This document shows positions 63,226-64,000 of a DNA stretch of 64,000 nucleotides, one piece after another (position 1 is the first letter of the stretch; each line of letters opens with the position of its first letter). Source of the DNA: UBA668 sp963720695 (lineage in GTDB: Bacteria > Actinomycetota > Acidimicrobiia > Acidimicrobiales > Ilumatobacteraceae); NCBI GenBank assembly GCA_963720695.1, contig CAVRGG010000007.1:434001-498000 (forward strand). Direction: 5' to 3'. The notes under the pieces are model-generated. The model worked only from the letters and a program-made list of their open reading frames with translations. It was not told the origin of the DNA and ran no database searches. Both the position numbers and the translations under genes were made by a program.

Positions 63226-64000
63226 GCGCCACCCTCGTCGACACGCGCACCGATCCGCCTCACCTCGAGGCGAAGCGCACCTGGAGATCGACCAAGAGCC
63301 TGATCATGGTGTCGCTCATGTTCCTGTCGTTCCTGGTCATCCTCGTGCCGCTCGTGCTGGTGATCGGAACGGTCGTGGCCAAGGGCGCCGGCGTCGTGTT
63401 CCGCGACTTCCCGAAGTGGTTCACCGAGGACATCCCCATCAGGACCCGACAGAAGGGGCCGGGCATGGCGCCGGCCGTCGTCGGCACCATCGTGATCACC
63501 GCGGCGGCATCGGCGTTGGCCATCCCGCTGGGCATCCTCGGTGCGATCTACCTCAACGAGTACGGCAAGCAATCACGCACGGCGCGGATCGTTCGATTCC
63601 TCGCGATCGTGATGACCGGCGTGCCCTCGATCGTCATGGGTCTGTTCATCTACGTGATCTTCACCCTGCGCTTCGGCCTCTCCGGGTTGGGTGGCGCGTT
63701 GGCGCTGGCGTGCCTGATGCTGCCGGTCGTGATCCGCTCCACCGAGGAGATGCTGCGCCTGGTCCCCGATCACCTGCGTGAAGCCAGCTACGCCCTCGGT
63801 ACCCGCAAGGGGCGGACCATCGCCACCGTCGTCCTGCCGACGGCGCTGCCGGGCGTCGTCAGCGGCAGCCTGCTGGCAGTCGCACGCGCAGCCGGTGAGA
63901 CTGCGCCGCTGCTGTTCACCATCGGCATCGTGTCCAAGTCGAACTGGAACGTGCTGTCCGGACCGAACACCACCCTCTCGTACCAGATCTTCCGCAACGC
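63222..64000 (+). CDS. pstA: Phosphate ABC importer permease PstA, N-terminal part (cut by window edge)
   Basis: The first 259 codons of PstA are present and the frame runs off the right edge. The GTG start overlaps the pstC stop. Conserved parts are VVGTIVITAAASALAIPLGILGAIYLNEYG, VMTGVPSIVMGLFIYVIFTLRFGLSG, RSTEEMLRLVPDHLREASYALGTRKGRTIATVVLPTALPG (EAA loop) and AVARAAGETAPLLFTIG. A pstB gene would be expected beyond the window. Confidence 0.92.
   Translation, partial: MSATLVDTRTDPPHLEAKRTWRSTKSLIMVSLMFLSFLVILVPLVLVIGTVVAKGAGVVFRDFPKWFTEDIPIRTRQKGPGMAPAVVGTIVITAAASALAIPLGILGAIYLNEYGKQSRTARIVRFLAIVMTGVPSIVMGLFIYVIFTLRFGLSGLGGALALACLMLPVVIRSTEEMLRLVPDHLREASYALGTRKGRTIATVVLPTALPGVVSGSLLAVARAAGETAPLLFTIGIVSKSNWNVLSGPNTTLSYQIFRN

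Overview
The window is high-GC bacterial DNA, densely packed with short intergenic gaps. The gene families point to an actinobacterium: two WhiB-type iron-sulfur regulators, a DUF3097 protein, a DUF2510 protein, a cytochrome b558-type succinate dehydrogenase operon, a Get3/ArsA-like ATPase pair like that of mycobacteria, GTG starts and many leaderless-type promoters. The overall style (Thr/Ser-rich lipoproteins, repeated acyltransferase-3/SGNH proteins, a Streptomyces-like PHO box) suggests an environmental lineage such as Acidimicrobiia, but no rRNA is present to prove this. I see no tRNA, rRNA, CRISPR array, insertion sequence or prophage.

Layout. 0-5.3 kb: divergent valS (cut by the window edge) and cysS, then an MFS exporter and an acyltransferase/SGNH protein. 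5.3-11.2 kb: a lipoprotein hydrolase divergent from an acyl-CoA dehydrogenase across a palindromic operator, then an ECF sigma factor with its beta-propeller membrane partner and a PH-like membrane protein. 11.3-19.9 kb: a sugar-nucleotide-type SDR, a TetR/ABC exporter pair sharing two operators, a membrane TIR protein, a DUF389 protein, a pair of Get3/ArsA-like ATPases, DUF1905 and a universal stress protein. 19.9-28.6 kb: a peptide ABC importer operon, a DrrAB/NodIJ-like ABC exporter operon and a proline-tailed membrane protein. 28.8-43.9 kb: purH, a DUF2510 membrane protein, metF, an aldehyde dehydrogenase, two tandem acyltransferase/SGNH paralogues, mdh, purine nucleoside phosphorylase, a DNA glycosylase, an SCP2 protein, DUF3097, a DUF4349 lipoprotein and DedA. 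43.9-50 kb: a proton-pumping pyrophosphatase divergent from sdhCAB. 50-57.3 kb: a GH2 glycosidase, a MoxR-like AAA+ ATPase and its VWA partner separated by a cyclase and a GH1-like gene. 57.3-64 kb: whiB, tatA, whiB, then ppk and the pstSCA phosphate importer preceded by a PHO box.

Three themes stand out. First, many start codons sit 6-8 bases after a TAnnnT box, which implies widespread leaderless transcription and helps fix several starts. Second, four conserved genes (a DppC-type permease, mdh, deoD-type phosphorylase, hppA) each carry one single-base indel that breaks an otherwise intact protein; this pattern looks more like sequence error than gene decay. Third, the Get3/ArsA-like pair has lost different catalytic lysines in each partner, suggesting one composite ATP site.

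The genes are mainly core metabolism (purines, one-carbon units, TCA cycle, pyrophosphate and polyphosphate) mixed with envelope modification, transport and regulation. ppk followed by PHO-box-driven pst genes forms a phosphate uptake and storage block.
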